Source of the DNA: a virus
Length of the DNA: 35,238 nt
Virus record (IMG/VR): IMGVR_UViG_3300031758_000267
Location: 1 to 35,238 of that record
Direction: 5' to 3' (one strand)
The position numbers and the translations under genes are program-made. Position 1 is the first letter of the stretch, and the number at the start of each line of letters is the position of its first letter. The notes below the pieces were generated by a model. That model ran no database searches. It saw only the letters and a list, made by a program, of their open reading frames with translations, and was not told the DNA's origin. Shown piece after piece: positions 28,848-35,238 of the stretch.

Positions 28848-29060
28848 TTATGCTACATACTTGTCAGGTATTTCCCATCCATTTCTAGAAACGACAAAAA
28901 CTTTTTTCAAGTACCAAGCGCCATCTTTTCTTGCTCCGTACTTTGATGTTAAAGCCTTATCTGACTTTATCATTTCAACAACATTCCACCCATCCCAAGA
29001 CAAATTTTTGTTCTTGGAAATGATTGTCTCCATTTGTTCAAGAGAATTTACTGTTTTCAT
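28848..29060 (-). CDS. Hypothetical phage protein
   Basis: 70 residues from ATG 29060, with AAGGAG seven bases upstream; the longer frame is discarded. The LSWDGWNVVEMI...GAWYLKKVFVVSRNGWEIPDKYV pattern recurs in actinophage small proteins. Function unknown. Two bases before whiB, same operon. Confidence 0.7.
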   Translation of the reverse strand: MKTVNSLEQMETIISKNKNLSWDGWNVVEMIKSDKALTSKYGARKDGAWYLKKVFVVSRNGWEIPDKYVA

Positions 29061-29070
29061 TTTATACTCC

Positions 29071-29424
29071 TTAGAAGTTGTATATGTTTGTGCTAATATT
29101 TTTTGATTTTGACAGACCAACTAAGTTTGATACTCTTTCTTTTGGATTAGAAACAAAAGCAAAATGATCAAAACTATTAATATTTTCTTCAAGCCATTGA
29201 GGAGTTACCCTAAATAGTTTTATAGATCTTCCTCTAGACTTCATTCCTCTTTCAGAAAGATTTACAAATTCCATTGCCATGTCATTTACTTTATTTGGTC
29301 CAGCAGAATAAAGATTAAATTCTCTCTCTTCTGGTTTTAATTCTGACAAGGCTACAGCCATTGCTCTAAGAAAGATATTGTAGTTATTGAAGTTAGGCGT
29401 TCCCTGAACCCCTACTATCATCAC
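29071..29424 (-). CDS. SLOG-like small protein
   Basis: 117 residues. GVQGTPNF at the start, NLYSAGPNKVNDMAMEF and the FDHFAFVSNP strand suggest a Rossmann-type SLOG/DUF2493 nucleotide-binding fold. The link is weak (no GGAxGAD core). Starts inside the preceding gene's end (32-base overlap). Function unknown. Confidence 0.5.
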   Translation of the reverse strand: MMIVGVQGTPNFNNYNIFLRAMAVALSELKPEEREFNLYSAGPNKVNDMAMEFVNLSERGMKSRGRSIKLFRVTPQWLEENINSFDHFAFVSNPKERVSNLVGLSKSKNISTNIYNF

Positions 29425-29809
29425 TTGTCCCTTCTGTTAGTTTGTCTACTATGAACAACATCTTATCTAATTGTACCTTATCCATGTTGGTTGTGTCAAC
29501 TTTTTCTGCAGAATCTTTGTCAATTTTTTGATTAACAAGGGGGGCTTTATAAAATGTGTTATTTTTAATCCAGTATGCCTCATCGTCCACAACAATAACT
29601 TTTGTTGTAGAATCCTCTTGATGTTTTGCAGATTGAGTCTTTGTCTTAAACTTTCTTTTATATTTTTTAGCACCAGCATACCTGTGGTGTAGCATGGCCT
29701 GGCTTACAATTTGTCTTTGAACTGTTTTTTTTTGTACCCTAAAAAAATACAAGGATATAGGCAGCAGCATAACCGTTGTCAATAAGACTGCTCCAAAAAA
29801 ATCGTTCAT
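29393..29809 (-). CDS. Phage protein with N-terminal membrane anchor
   Basis: 138 residues. Membrane helix about 5-23, a basic stretch (KKYKRKFKTKTQ), then AYWIKNNTFYKAPL and VDTTNMDKVQLDKMLFIVDKL, a C-terminal motif recurrent in actinophage proteins of unknown role. Ribosome site AGGGGG. Membrane-tethered, cytoplasmic C-terminal domain predicted. Confidence 0.7.
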   Translation of the reverse strand: MNDFFGAVLLTTVMLLPISLYFFRVQKKTVQRQIVSQAMLHHRYAGAKKYKRKFKTKTQSAKHQEDSTTKVIVVDDEAYWIKNNTFYKAPLVNQKIDKDSAEKVDTTNMDKVQLDKMLFIVDKLTEGTSDDSRGSGNA

Positions 29810-29835
29810 TGGTGCCCCCTAAACTTATTCTATCA

Positions 29836-30162
29836 TTATTTATTAAAAAGAATTTTGATTAATTGTTTAAGGGCAGATCTTTCGTTTGCATCCAAAGATT
29901 TAACCTGCTCAATATCAAGAGATTTTTCATTAAGTTTTACTATGGGGTTTGCCTCTGTCACATCCATATCTATAAAACCTTTTTCCCACAACCTCATAGC
30001 CATTTCTGAAAAATATGTGCTTAATGCGACATCGAGTTTTGGATCTATGTCTTTTAACATTTCTGTTTTTACATACATATTTTCACCTGTTTCTGAGTCT
30101 TTACCAACAAACCTTAAAGCACCAGTTAAAACTAATTTATCAAATATTTTATTGTCCTTCAT
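29836..30162 (-). CDS. Conserved phage protein
   Basis: 108 residues from ATG 30162, the first start outside most of the oxygenase frame (14-base overlap). LKDIDPKLDVALS, LWEKGFIDMDVTEANPIVKL match a small conserved protein seen near structural or lysis regions of actinophages. Function unknown. Confidence 0.7.
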   Translation of the reverse strand: MKDNKIFDKLVLTGALRFVGKDSETGENMYVKTEMLKDIDPKLDVALSTYFSEMAMRLWEKGFIDMDVTEANPIVKLNEKSLDIEQVKSLDANERSALKQLIKILFNK

Positions 30163-30778
30163 CTTGCCATCCAATCTGTAAATTAACTCGATTTTCCCAA
30201 AATCCTGGAACAATATATTTTTGTCCAGAAAGGACTGGTTTAGATGCATGAAAGTATGGCTTTCTTGATGGGAAAACTACAATACTTCCAGCAGTTGGTT
30301 TTACAATTATCTTTTGATCTTCAAATTCTATTTCTCCGCCAGTGTAGTCTTGATTTAAATAAAGAACAACGGATATAGTTTTACCCTGATCATCGTCGTG
30401 CGTATCGGTATGTTTTCCCATTTGACTTCCCACAAAATATTTACTTATAGACATAGGGCATAACATTCCAATATCAAGTCCTGGATGCATAGATTCATAG
30501 TCTTTTGAAACGGCAACTATTCCTTCTTTTAACTGTTTTTCAATATTTCTACACTCATGATATGCTTCATGATTTATATTAAAAAAATGCTCTCTAATCA
30601 TTTTCTGTTTTCCAAATGAATAGTCAGACTGATATGCAGTCCAATCCATCCATTTAGAAATTCCTGTTTGTTCTGTTAATAAATGATCAGTTTCTTCAAT
30701 TTTATTAAGCAATATGTCAGGATTTTCTATTACATTTTCATAATAAAAAATGTTTTTTTCTAGAATAGTTCTTTTCAT
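30149..30778 (-). CDS. 2OG-Fe(II) oxygenase, prolyl-hydroxylase-like
   Basis: 209 residues. HTD (His123, Asp125), VVLYLNQDYTGGEIEF, AGSIVVFPS, His177 (YFHAS) and Lys187 where most neighbours have Arg for 2-oxoglutarate; Lys is the residue used in collagen-type prolyl hydroxylases, so activity is possible. The ribosome site is weak. Lies in a long - strand operon rather than in a single-gene cassette, unlike its relatives. Confidence 0.87.
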   Translation of the reverse strand: MKRTILEKNIFYYENVIENPDILLNKIEETDHLLTEQTGISKWMDWTAYQSDYSFGKQKMIREHFFNINHEAYHECRNIEKQLKEGIVAVSKDYESMHPGLDIGMLCPMSISKYFVGSQMGKHTDTHDDDQGKTISVVLYLNQDYTGGEIEFEDQKIIVKPTAGSIVVFPSRKPYFHASKPVLSGQKYIVPGFWENRVNLQIGWQDEGQ

Positions 30779-30793
30779 TTTATTTTTCTAAAT

Positions 30794-31201
30794 TTATTTT
30801 CCAGATTTTTTTCTAGCCTTAGCCAAGGCTTCAAAATCTTTTACCTTGGTATCTCCAAGATAACCCCATGCGTAGCCATCATTTATCATGTGATCATTAA
30901 CTGAAACCGTATCATCATTAACATATAGCCAGCCTAGAATACGGCCATACTTTTCAGATGAATCCATTTTTTCTGTTTTGATTACTATTGATTTTGCATC
31001 CTTTAAAAACTTTTTAAGATACTCTTTGGATTCTAGGCCGAGGGCTTTTTCTTTAAGATCTTTCGTGCGAGATTCTGGGGTATCAATACCAGCAAGTCTT
31101 ACACGAGATGCAAATAAAATGTCAAACCCTAAATCAATAAGAACGTCAATGGTATCTCCATCTACTACGCCCTCTACTTTTCTTACATAATATTCATACA
31201 T
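30794..31201 (-). CDS. Staphylococcal-nuclease-like (thermonuclease)
   Basis: 135 residues. VVDGDTIDV, Arg35 and Asp40 in VRLAGIDTPES, Glu43 and Arg87 in KYGRILGWLY equal the catalytic set of SNase. No signal peptide, so probably cytoplasmic, cutting DNA or RNA in a Ca2+-dependent way; host-genome breakdown is one option. Start overlaps the preceding stop by one base (TAATG). Confidence 0.9.
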   Translation of the reverse strand: MYEYYVRKVEGVVDGDTIDVLIDLGFDILFASRVRLAGIDTPESRTKDLKEKALGLESKEYLKKFLKDAKSIVIKTEKMDSSEKYGRILGWLYVNDDTVSVNDHMINDGYAWGYLGDTKVKDFEALAKARKKSGK

Positions 31202-31443
31202 TAGTAATCTTTCCCCTTTGATCTATTTTCAGTTAATTTTTCTCTTTCATCAACAATTGTAATTGCAAATTTCATCATCTTGTCATATCCAACAGCATTG
31301 TCCATGATTTTATTGTAGTGGTGCCCACAAAATAACAAATCTCCATTTAATCCAGTTACTTTGACAAGCGCTTCTGAACTACATCTATCGCACCTATCAA
31401 CAGGAGATAATTGCCACTCTTGCTTTGTTTCTTCCTTTAGCAT
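31201..31443 (-). CDS. DUF7455-like zinc protein
   Basis: 80 residues from ATG 31443. CDRCSSEALVKV (Cys about 16, 19) and LLFCGHHYNKI give C-x2-C...C-x2-H, the actinobacterial DUF7455 pattern. TATAAT on - (31453-31458) lies nine bases upstream, so the leader would be only a few bases; the earlier ATG abuts the -10 box and is rejected. Function unknown. Confidence 0.7.
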   Translation of the reverse strand: MLKEETKQEWQLSPVDRCDRCSSEALVKVTGLNGDLLFCGHHYNKIMDNAVGYDKMMKFAITIVDEREKLTENRSKGKDY

Positions 31444-31453
31444 TGTAAACATA

Positions 31454-31639
31454 TTATACCTTCCGATTGTCAGTTTTATAAAATCCAGAGCCATTGAATG
31501 TAACTCCTATACTAGAGTATACACGAACCAGGGCATTATTGCAAGTATCGCATTTGTACCCTGGATCAGTATCAGACATAGATCTAGTCATTGTATATCT
31601 TATTGCACAAGACATACAATCATATTCGTATGACGGCAT
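31454..31639 (-). CDS. FmdB-type zinc ribbon protein
   Basis: 61 residues from ATG 31639. MPSYEYDCMSC, then CDTC and VTFNGSGFYKTDNR are the FmdB signature (two CxxC pairs plus the FxGxGFYxTD tail). A putative regulatory zinc ribbon of unknown target. Start overlaps the stop of the 35-residue gene upstream (TAATG), which decides against the longer frame. Confidence 0.8.
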   Translation of the reverse strand: MPSYEYDCMSCAIRYTMTRSMSDTDPGYKCDTCNNALVRVYSSIGVTFNGSGFYKTDNRKV

Positions 31640-31746
31640 TACTTCTTTTTCTTTGCTTTTACCTGCCAAACTGGCAGTTTAAGTTCATCTCCAGACCACT
31701 CATAACCAAGTAGTTTAACTACAAACTTAATAATTTTAATACGCAT
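31639..31746 (-). CDS. 35-residue basic protein
   Basis: MRIKIIKFVVKLLGYEW start, Lys-rich end (VKAKKKK). TAATG overlaps at both ends with its neighbours, a strong sign of a real cistron within the DUF2061-FmdB operon. Amphipathic or membrane-associated. Function unknown. Confidence 0.6.
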   Translation of the reverse strand: MRIKIIKFVVKLLGYEWSGDELKLPVWQVKAKKKK

Positions 31747-31973
31747 TATCTTACCCTCCTAAATGTTTTAGGCCATATTCTTTCAAAAATATAATAGCCA
31801 AAAATTTCCCAAATAAGATAGGATATAAAACCTATACCTATAGGTTGTAAATATTCATATTCCCATTTTCCAGTAGCAACATATATTACACCAGAAAAAA
31901 TTAAAGTAGCAACAGTTACATGATATATTGTGTAACATACTGCTTTTAGTGAACTTCTTTTTCTTGACTCCAT
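31746..31973 (-). CDS. DUF2061-type membrane protein
   Basis: 75 residues. MESRKRSSLKAVCYTIYHV, two membrane helices (about 20-34 and 43-62), and YYIFERIWP match DUF2061 small membrane proteins. Start overlaps the endolysin stop by one base. Its place directly after the endolysin gene fits a lysis-cassette role, but the family has none established. Confidence 0.8.
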   Translation of the reverse strand: MESRKRSSLKAVCYTIYHVTVATLIFSGVIYVATGKWEYEYLQPIGIGFISYLIWEIFGYYIFERIWPKTFRRVR

Positions 31974-32581
31974 TACAGAGCAACCTGATCTATTCCGCTA
32001 CCGCCACCTCTTGTTGGCGCTGTATCAGATGATCCTACCTTACTAAGTAGTGGAAGATCTTCTTCTCCAACATAAACTGGACGACCCCATCCAACTACTG
32101 CATTTACTAATTTCTTTTTGTTATTTTTAACATATGCACGAGTTTTTTCAACACACATACCGCCGTTACGTTGATCACCTTTTGCAGTGCCAGAAGTATT
32201 TCCTTCTATTACCTGAATAGTTCCGTCTCCATTGTTCTTAATACAGAGACCAACATGTGAAATTCTATTTACTCCATCATCTGGAAAATCAAAATAAATC
32301 CAATCTCCTGGAGTAGGATCATCATTACGAGCATCTGCCCAACGACTATTTTTCTTAAACCAATCTGACGCTGCGACTGTTGCTGCAGTTTTAGGATACT
32401 TTTTTGCATCTAATCCTGAAGTGTATGCACACCATGAGACAAATGACTGACACCACGGTAAAAAGTTTGCTCCAGTCCACTTTCCATATTTTGTTTCATT
32501 ATCTTTTGGACCTTCAATAGTTCCAATTTCTTTTTTTGCAACATCAATAATTGCTTGTACTGAACCTTGTTTTGCTGCCAT
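31973..32581 (-). CDS. CHAP-domain endolysin
   Basis: 202 residues. CHAP amidase/peptidase: Cys44 (PWCQSFVSWC), His109 (ISHVGLC) and the acidic/Asn partner in VIEGNTSG. No signal peptide, so release needs a holin. The C-terminal about 40 residues (after GWGRPVYVG) are low-complexity rather than a known wall-binding domain. AAGGAGG ribosome site; a TGA-TATAAT box lies upstream. Cleaves peptidoglycan cross-links or amide bonds. Confidence 0.88.
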   Translation of the reverse strand: MAAKQGSVQAIIDVAKKEIGTIEGPKDNETKYGKWTGANFLPWCQSFVSWCAYTSGLDAKKYPKTAATVAASDWFKKNSRWADARNDDPTPGDWIYFDFPDDGVNRISHVGLCIKNNGDGTIQVIEGNTSGTAKGDQRNGGMCVEKTRAYVKNNKKKLVNAVVGWGRPVYVGEEDLPLLSKVGSSDTAPTRGGGSGIDQVAL

Positions 32582-32611
32582 AATATTCCTCCTTGTTAGT
32601 ATGACAATATA

Positions 32612-32617
32612 ATTATA
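32612..32617 (-). promoter_or_regulatory. Extended -10 box of the endolysin operon
   Basis: TGA-TATAAT on the - strand between tRNA-Asn and the endolysin gene; the leader would be about 25 bases and include AAGGAGG. Confidence 0.5.
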
Positions 32618-32622
32618 TCACG

Positions 32623-32695
32623 CTGCCCCACCTGGTCTCGATCCAGGGACATCCGAATTAACAGTTCGGCACTCTACCATCTGAGTTATGGAGCA
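32623..32695 (-). tRNA. tRNA-Asn (GTT)
   Basis: Acceptor TGCTCCA/TGGGGCA (one G-U), anticodon stem CCGAA/TTCGG, loop CTGTTAA, anticodon at 32662-32660; T loop reads TGGATCGAGA, with a less usual TCGA core. Discriminator G. CCA not encoded. Confidence 0.9.
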
Positions 32696-32732
32696 ATAAA
32701 GGGCAGTTTAAAGTCGTACCCAGGACATTATA

Positions 32733-33605
32733 TTAATTACGAATATAAGAAATATTATTAATCAAAATTTTTGGCAGAGATGATAGATACTCACCAAAAG
32801 TTTTAAATGTATTTCTATTTACATAAGATGCTGCAGAAACAGCAGTTGCAACAGAACTTCCAGCAGTCGATGTTGGTGCTCCGTTATACTTAGTAATTCT
32901 CACTGCTCCAGAAGAAACCATATCAAGTCCAGGGCCTGTGTTTGTTGCTGCTTCAAGTTGTGTTGCATTACCAAGTGCTCCAACACCAATAACCCCTTCT
33001 ACGCATGATGGGAAACCTACAACATCTCTGCGTCGATCATTTCCTGTAGCAGCAAAAACTGGAATATTGTTTGCAGTCAAAGATGCCACTGCATTAATAG
33101 TAACCGTATCATTTTTGCATAATGAAAGATTTCCTGCACTTACTGAAGATTGACTGACTGAAAGAGCATCAATGCTATATTTAGACGCATTCTTTGATAC
33201 CCAGTCAAATGCTAAAGCCAATGCCTTTGCATCTCCCCTTGAATTTCCAATAGAGGTTACATCATTAAATCTAATAAAAACAATCTTTAGATTTGTATTA
33301 ACAGTTAAGGCAGATTTTACCATTGCGTCTCCATGATATGTAGCATTATTTACTGATGTTGGCCATGGGGCAGACGCTGCGCCTTTGCCCTCCATAAATA
33401 GTTCACCATTTGGACATGACATATTTTGAGATTTAATATTTGACTTTACTGTAGTAAAGCATACCTCATGAATAATTTGAGGGAAATTGTTAGAGTTTAT
33501 AGCAGTATCAATAATTGCTAAAACCTTTTCATCATTTGCCTGAACAGGATGAACTGTAGTAATTACAAGTAGTGCTGATAGTATTGCTAGTAGCGTCTTT
33601 TTCAT
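32733..33605 (-). CDS. Secreted subtilisin-like (S8) serine protease
   Basis: 290 residues. Signal peptide about 1-23 (MKKTLLAILSALLV, cut near VQA-ND). Catalytic Asp33 (AIIDTAIN), His91 (YHGD), oxyanion Asn189 (ATGND) and Ser251 (TAGSSVATA); the Ser block is slightly altered from GTSMA. No pro-domain of normal size. An exported protease is unusual in a phage; it may have been taken from a host. AAAGGA ribosome site; no mature-chain membrane anchor. Confidence 0.85.
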   Translation of the reverse strand: MKKTLLAILSALLVITTVHPVQANDEKVLAIIDTAINSNNFPQIIHEVCFTTVKSNIKSQNMSCPNGELFMEGKGAASAPWPTSVNNATYHGDAMVKSALTVNTNLKIVFIRFNDVTSIGNSRGDAKALALAFDWVSKNASKYSIDALSVSQSSVSAGNLSLCKNDTVTINAVASLTANNIPVFAATGNDRRRDVVGFPSCVEGVIGVGALGNATQLEAATNTGPGLDMVSSGAVRITKYNGAPTSTAGSSVATAVSAASYVNRNTFKTFGEYLSSLPKILINNISYIRN

Positions 33606-33630
33606 TTTTATCCTTTGTTTGTAGTTTGTT

Positions 33631-33813
33631 TTATTCTTTTATTTTTACAACTAATTGACATGGGTCGCCTCCTGCTTCCCACTCTTCTTGCTCTTCTTCT
33701 GTCATGTATGGATCACCATCATGAGTATTGCAAAATGGTTCTGTTATCCAGCCTCGCTCAATACCGTTTGAAAGCCAGATACCGAACTCATCCAAGTCTT
33801 CTTCTTCGATCAT
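33631..33813 (-). CDS. Small acidic phage protein, leaderless
   Basis: 60 residues. CNTHDGDPYMTEEEQEEW and GGDPCQ form a pattern common in small actinophage proteins. TATAAT on - (33820-33825) ends six bases before ATG. Function unknown. Confidence 0.7.
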   Translation of the reverse strand: MIEEEDLDEFGIWLSNGIERGWITEPFCNTHDGDPYMTEEEQEEWEAGGDPCQLVVKIKE

Positions 33814-33828
33814 ATATCAATTATACCT

Positions 33829-34353
33829 TTAGGCAGTGACAATGTCAACTGGACCAAGGCAAGATGGACTAAATTTTATTGCTGCATTTACTGCTTGTAG
33901 AACTCTGTTTCTTGCATTTTTTTGTTTGTCTGTTGCATACAAAACACCATATGCATACTCTGCACCAGAGCCCATTGCCATGTATGGAAGTGTATATTTA
34001 GATAAAGACATATCTACAGCACTATGCTCATATACCTCTCCACGAATGGCAATAATTAAACCAAGATCTCCATCTTTAGATGTATCAACCCAGAACTCAT
34101 TATAAAATTCTCTCAGTTCTTTAATAAATTTAGTCTGCATAAATTTATCTGTATCTTTAATGTTTGGTGCGGTTGGCTTAAAATTATAACGAATTCTTTC
34201 TCCGTCTAATGCCCCTGCATATCCAATAAGGTATGGACCTATCTTCCAAACCTTGGGTGCTTCAAGAGCAAGGATCGTTCCATCATCAGATGCACCACGA
34301 TCTCCAGCCATGTAAACTTTACCTTCGTGTTTTAATACAGCAATACAGGTCAT
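33829..34353 (-). CDS. Proteasome-beta/HslV-like Ntn hydrolase
   Basis: 174 residues. After Met removal Thr1 is N-terminal (MTCIAVL); Asp17 (AGDRG) and Lys33 (APKVWKIG) complete the proteasome-beta triad, and YMAMGSGAEYA is the conserved GSG region. No pro-peptide, as in HslV. Presumably a self-compartmentalised protease or related hydrolase; actinophages are known to carry such genes. GGAGG ribosome site, with a strong promoter at 34384-34412. Confidence 0.87.
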   Translation of the reverse strand: MTCIAVLKHEGKVYMAGDRGASDDGTILALEAPKVWKIGPYLIGYAGALDGERIRYNFKPTAPNIKDTDKFMQTKFIKELREFYNEFWVDTSKDGDLGLIIAIRGEVYEHSAVDMSLSKYTLPYMAMGSGAEYAYGVLYATDKQKNARNRVLQAVNAAIKFSPSCLGPVDIVTA

Positions 34354-34360
34354 GCGAAAA

Positions 34361-34412
34361 GCCCCTCCAGGTAGGTATAGTTAAGTATACCATTCCCTGA
34401 AGGGGCCGTCAA
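34361..34412 (-). promoter_or_regulatory. Promoter overlapping a terminator-like inverted repeat
   Basis: On -, TTGACG (34407-34412), 17 bases and TATACT (34384-34389) precede the proteasome-like gene. The same DNA is an inverted repeat: GCCCCTCCAGG (34361-34371) with CCTGAAGGGGC (34396-34406), one mismatch, and GGTATA/TATACC inside, followed on - by TTTT. It can terminate upstream transcripts and hide GGAGG in read-through RNA. Confidence 0.6.
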
Positions 34413-34428
34413 GTAGGCTCAATAATGA

Positions 34429-34713
34429 CTAATTAGCCTTTTTATCTACCGTTTTGAACGCTTCATTTATTTCTGATATTGTGAGTTTTCCATCGTCCAA
34501 AAAAGCCCTTGCAAGCCTTTCAACAACAGAAGCAACACCAAGCAAACCAGCAAGCATTACTGCCTGAATTGTGTCAATTCCAACTACTGCTCCAGCACCA
34601 AGTACCGATAGACCAGACGCCGCAAATACTGCTACAATTCTCATCAACACATTTGTTAATGCTTTCTGTGGATGCTCTTTCTTAGGAGCCTCTACTATTT
34701 TTTTAGTTGCCAT
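34429..34713 (-). CDS. Holin-like membrane protein
   Basis: 94 residues. Two hydrophobic segments (about 24-43 and 48-66: VFAASGLSVLGAGAVVG, AVMLAGLLGVASVV) and an EF-like DDGKLTISEINEAF tail, as in actinophage proteins annotated as holins or tail-end membrane proteins. AAGGAGG ribosome site. Next to the 34715 membrane protein. Confidence 0.7.
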   Translation of the reverse strand: MATKKIVEAPKKEHPQKALTNVLMRIVAVFAASGLSVLGAGAVVGIDTIQAVMLAGLLGVASVVERLARAFLDDGKLTISEINEAFKTVDKKAN

Positions 34714-34714
34714 G

Positions 34715-34921
34715 TTAGTCCTCCTTTCTAAGCGGTATTGATATTAACCAGACCACTGTTGTAATTAATACTGCAAGACCAACAATATCTCTTGCTGATC
34801 CTGTTAGGGTTAACCAAGCGATAAAGAATCCAAGGAGAGTAAATGCCTGAGCAATTATTTCTACACCAGCATCCTTAAGCCATGTAAAAAATCCCTTTAC
34901 AACCTTCTTAATTATTTTCAT
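34715..34921 (-). CDS. Two-span membrane protein (possible lysis role)
   Basis: 68 residues, helices about 21-38 and 46-62, basic N-terminus (KIIKKVVKGF). Ribosome site GAGGAGG inside the preceding gene's last codons. With 34429 it could form a holin/antiholin-type pair; not proven. Confidence 0.65.
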   Translation of the reverse strand: MKIIKKVVKGFFTWLKDAGVEIIAQAFTLLGFFIAWLTLTGSARDIVGLAVLITTVVWLISIPLRKED

Positions 34922-34922
34922 G

Positions 34923-35238
34923 TTACCTCCTCATTCCAATTACCGCAGATACTATGTTAGAAACAAGTACTACTGGGATAATTACTTCCTGTGCTTTTTC
35001 TCTCTGATCATCTGTCATATCCATACCTAACTCAGAGAAATTAGATAGGAGTTCTGTAACATCCACATTGAACACTGCTCCAAGTGGATCTGCTAAAAAT
35101 GCTTCTGTTTGTACCTCAGTAATAGCATCTGCCAATGTATATGGCATTGGGGCATCTGCGTTTTCTTCTGCTCTACCCGCAAACTCTACAAATGCTACTG
35201 CTATTGCTGGGTTGTCTTTAATTGCTTCTGCAATTATT
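34923..35238 (-). CDS. Phage protein, 5' end outside window
   Basis: The frame stays open to the last base of the window, so the start is beyond it; 104 codons plus stop are visible. ATG 35147 is probably internal. Ala/Val-rich, with a hydrophobic C-terminal segment (VIIPVVLVSNIVSAVIG). Possibly a virion or membrane-associated protein. Function unknown. Confidence 0.65.
   Translation of the reverse strand, partial: IIAEAIKDNPAIAVAFVEFAGRAEENADAPMPYTLADAITEVQTEAFLADPLGAVFNVDVTELLSNFSELGMDMTDDQREKAQEVIIPVVLVSNIVSAVIGMRR

Noticed and set aside
33836-34105. Antisense frame in the proteasome-like gene
   Set aside because: A mirror of a conserved coding sequence; no initiation signals.

Overview
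The window is a piece of an AT-rich tailed-phage (or prophage-like) genome whose host is most likely an actinobacterium. Direct indications are a WhiB-type iron-sulfur regulator, a proteasome-beta-like Ntn hydrolase with the Thr1/Asp17/Lys33 triad, a DUF7455-type zinc protein, a mycobacterial-style AhpC-AhpD pair, six tRNA genes, a CHAP endolysin with small membrane proteins, and frequent leaderless transcription. The low GC suggests a low-GC, perhaps aquatic, actinobacterial host; that is inference.

Layout. (1) 1-9.4 kb, all on +: small phage genes of early/accessory type, each block led by a sigma-70-like promoter and an ACGAAAGG ribosome site, with GP88, DUF932, Api92-like and DUF4241-like proteins. 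Several promoters carry a Crp-like dyad upstream, and a hairpin repeat (CCTGAGCA...AAACTGCTC) follows several genes. (2) 9.0-11.4 kb: a noncoding, repeat-rich switch region, a cluster of DnaA boxes, and the change from + to - genes (FkbM-type methyltransferase, a dioxygenase). (3) 11.3-21.8 kb, mostly +: single-gene cassettes with GIY-YIG and HNH nucleases, zinc-binding mini-proteins, a HAD phosphatase, many 2-oxoglutarate/Fe(II)-type oxygenases, two CDGSH proteins, five tRNAs and ahpC-ahpD. (4) 21.7-35.2 kb, nearly all on -: thioredoxin, a large phage protein, more oxygenases, Hsp20, SGNH hydrolase, NodU-type carbamoyltransferase, WhiB, a staphylococcal-type nuclease, DUF2061, endolysin, tRNA-Asn, a secreted subtilase, the proteasome-like hydrolase and holin-like membrane proteins.

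Two things stand out. First, ten predicted non-haem iron oxygenases (eight prolyl-hydroxylase-like, two JmjC/cupin-like) lie within about 20 kb, mixed with AhpC/AhpD, thioredoxin, CDGSH proteins, an FkbM methyltransferase, an SGNH hydrolase and a carbamoyltransferase. This looks like a redox-and-modification island whose target cannot be read from sequence. Second, about 18 genes have a -10 box exactly six bases before the ATG, so transcription should begin at or beside the start codon. The central island therefore appears to be built of independently expressed leaderless cassettes, whereas both arms use Shine-Dalgarno-led operons.

All functions are assigned by reading motifs and family resemblance; no database search was run.
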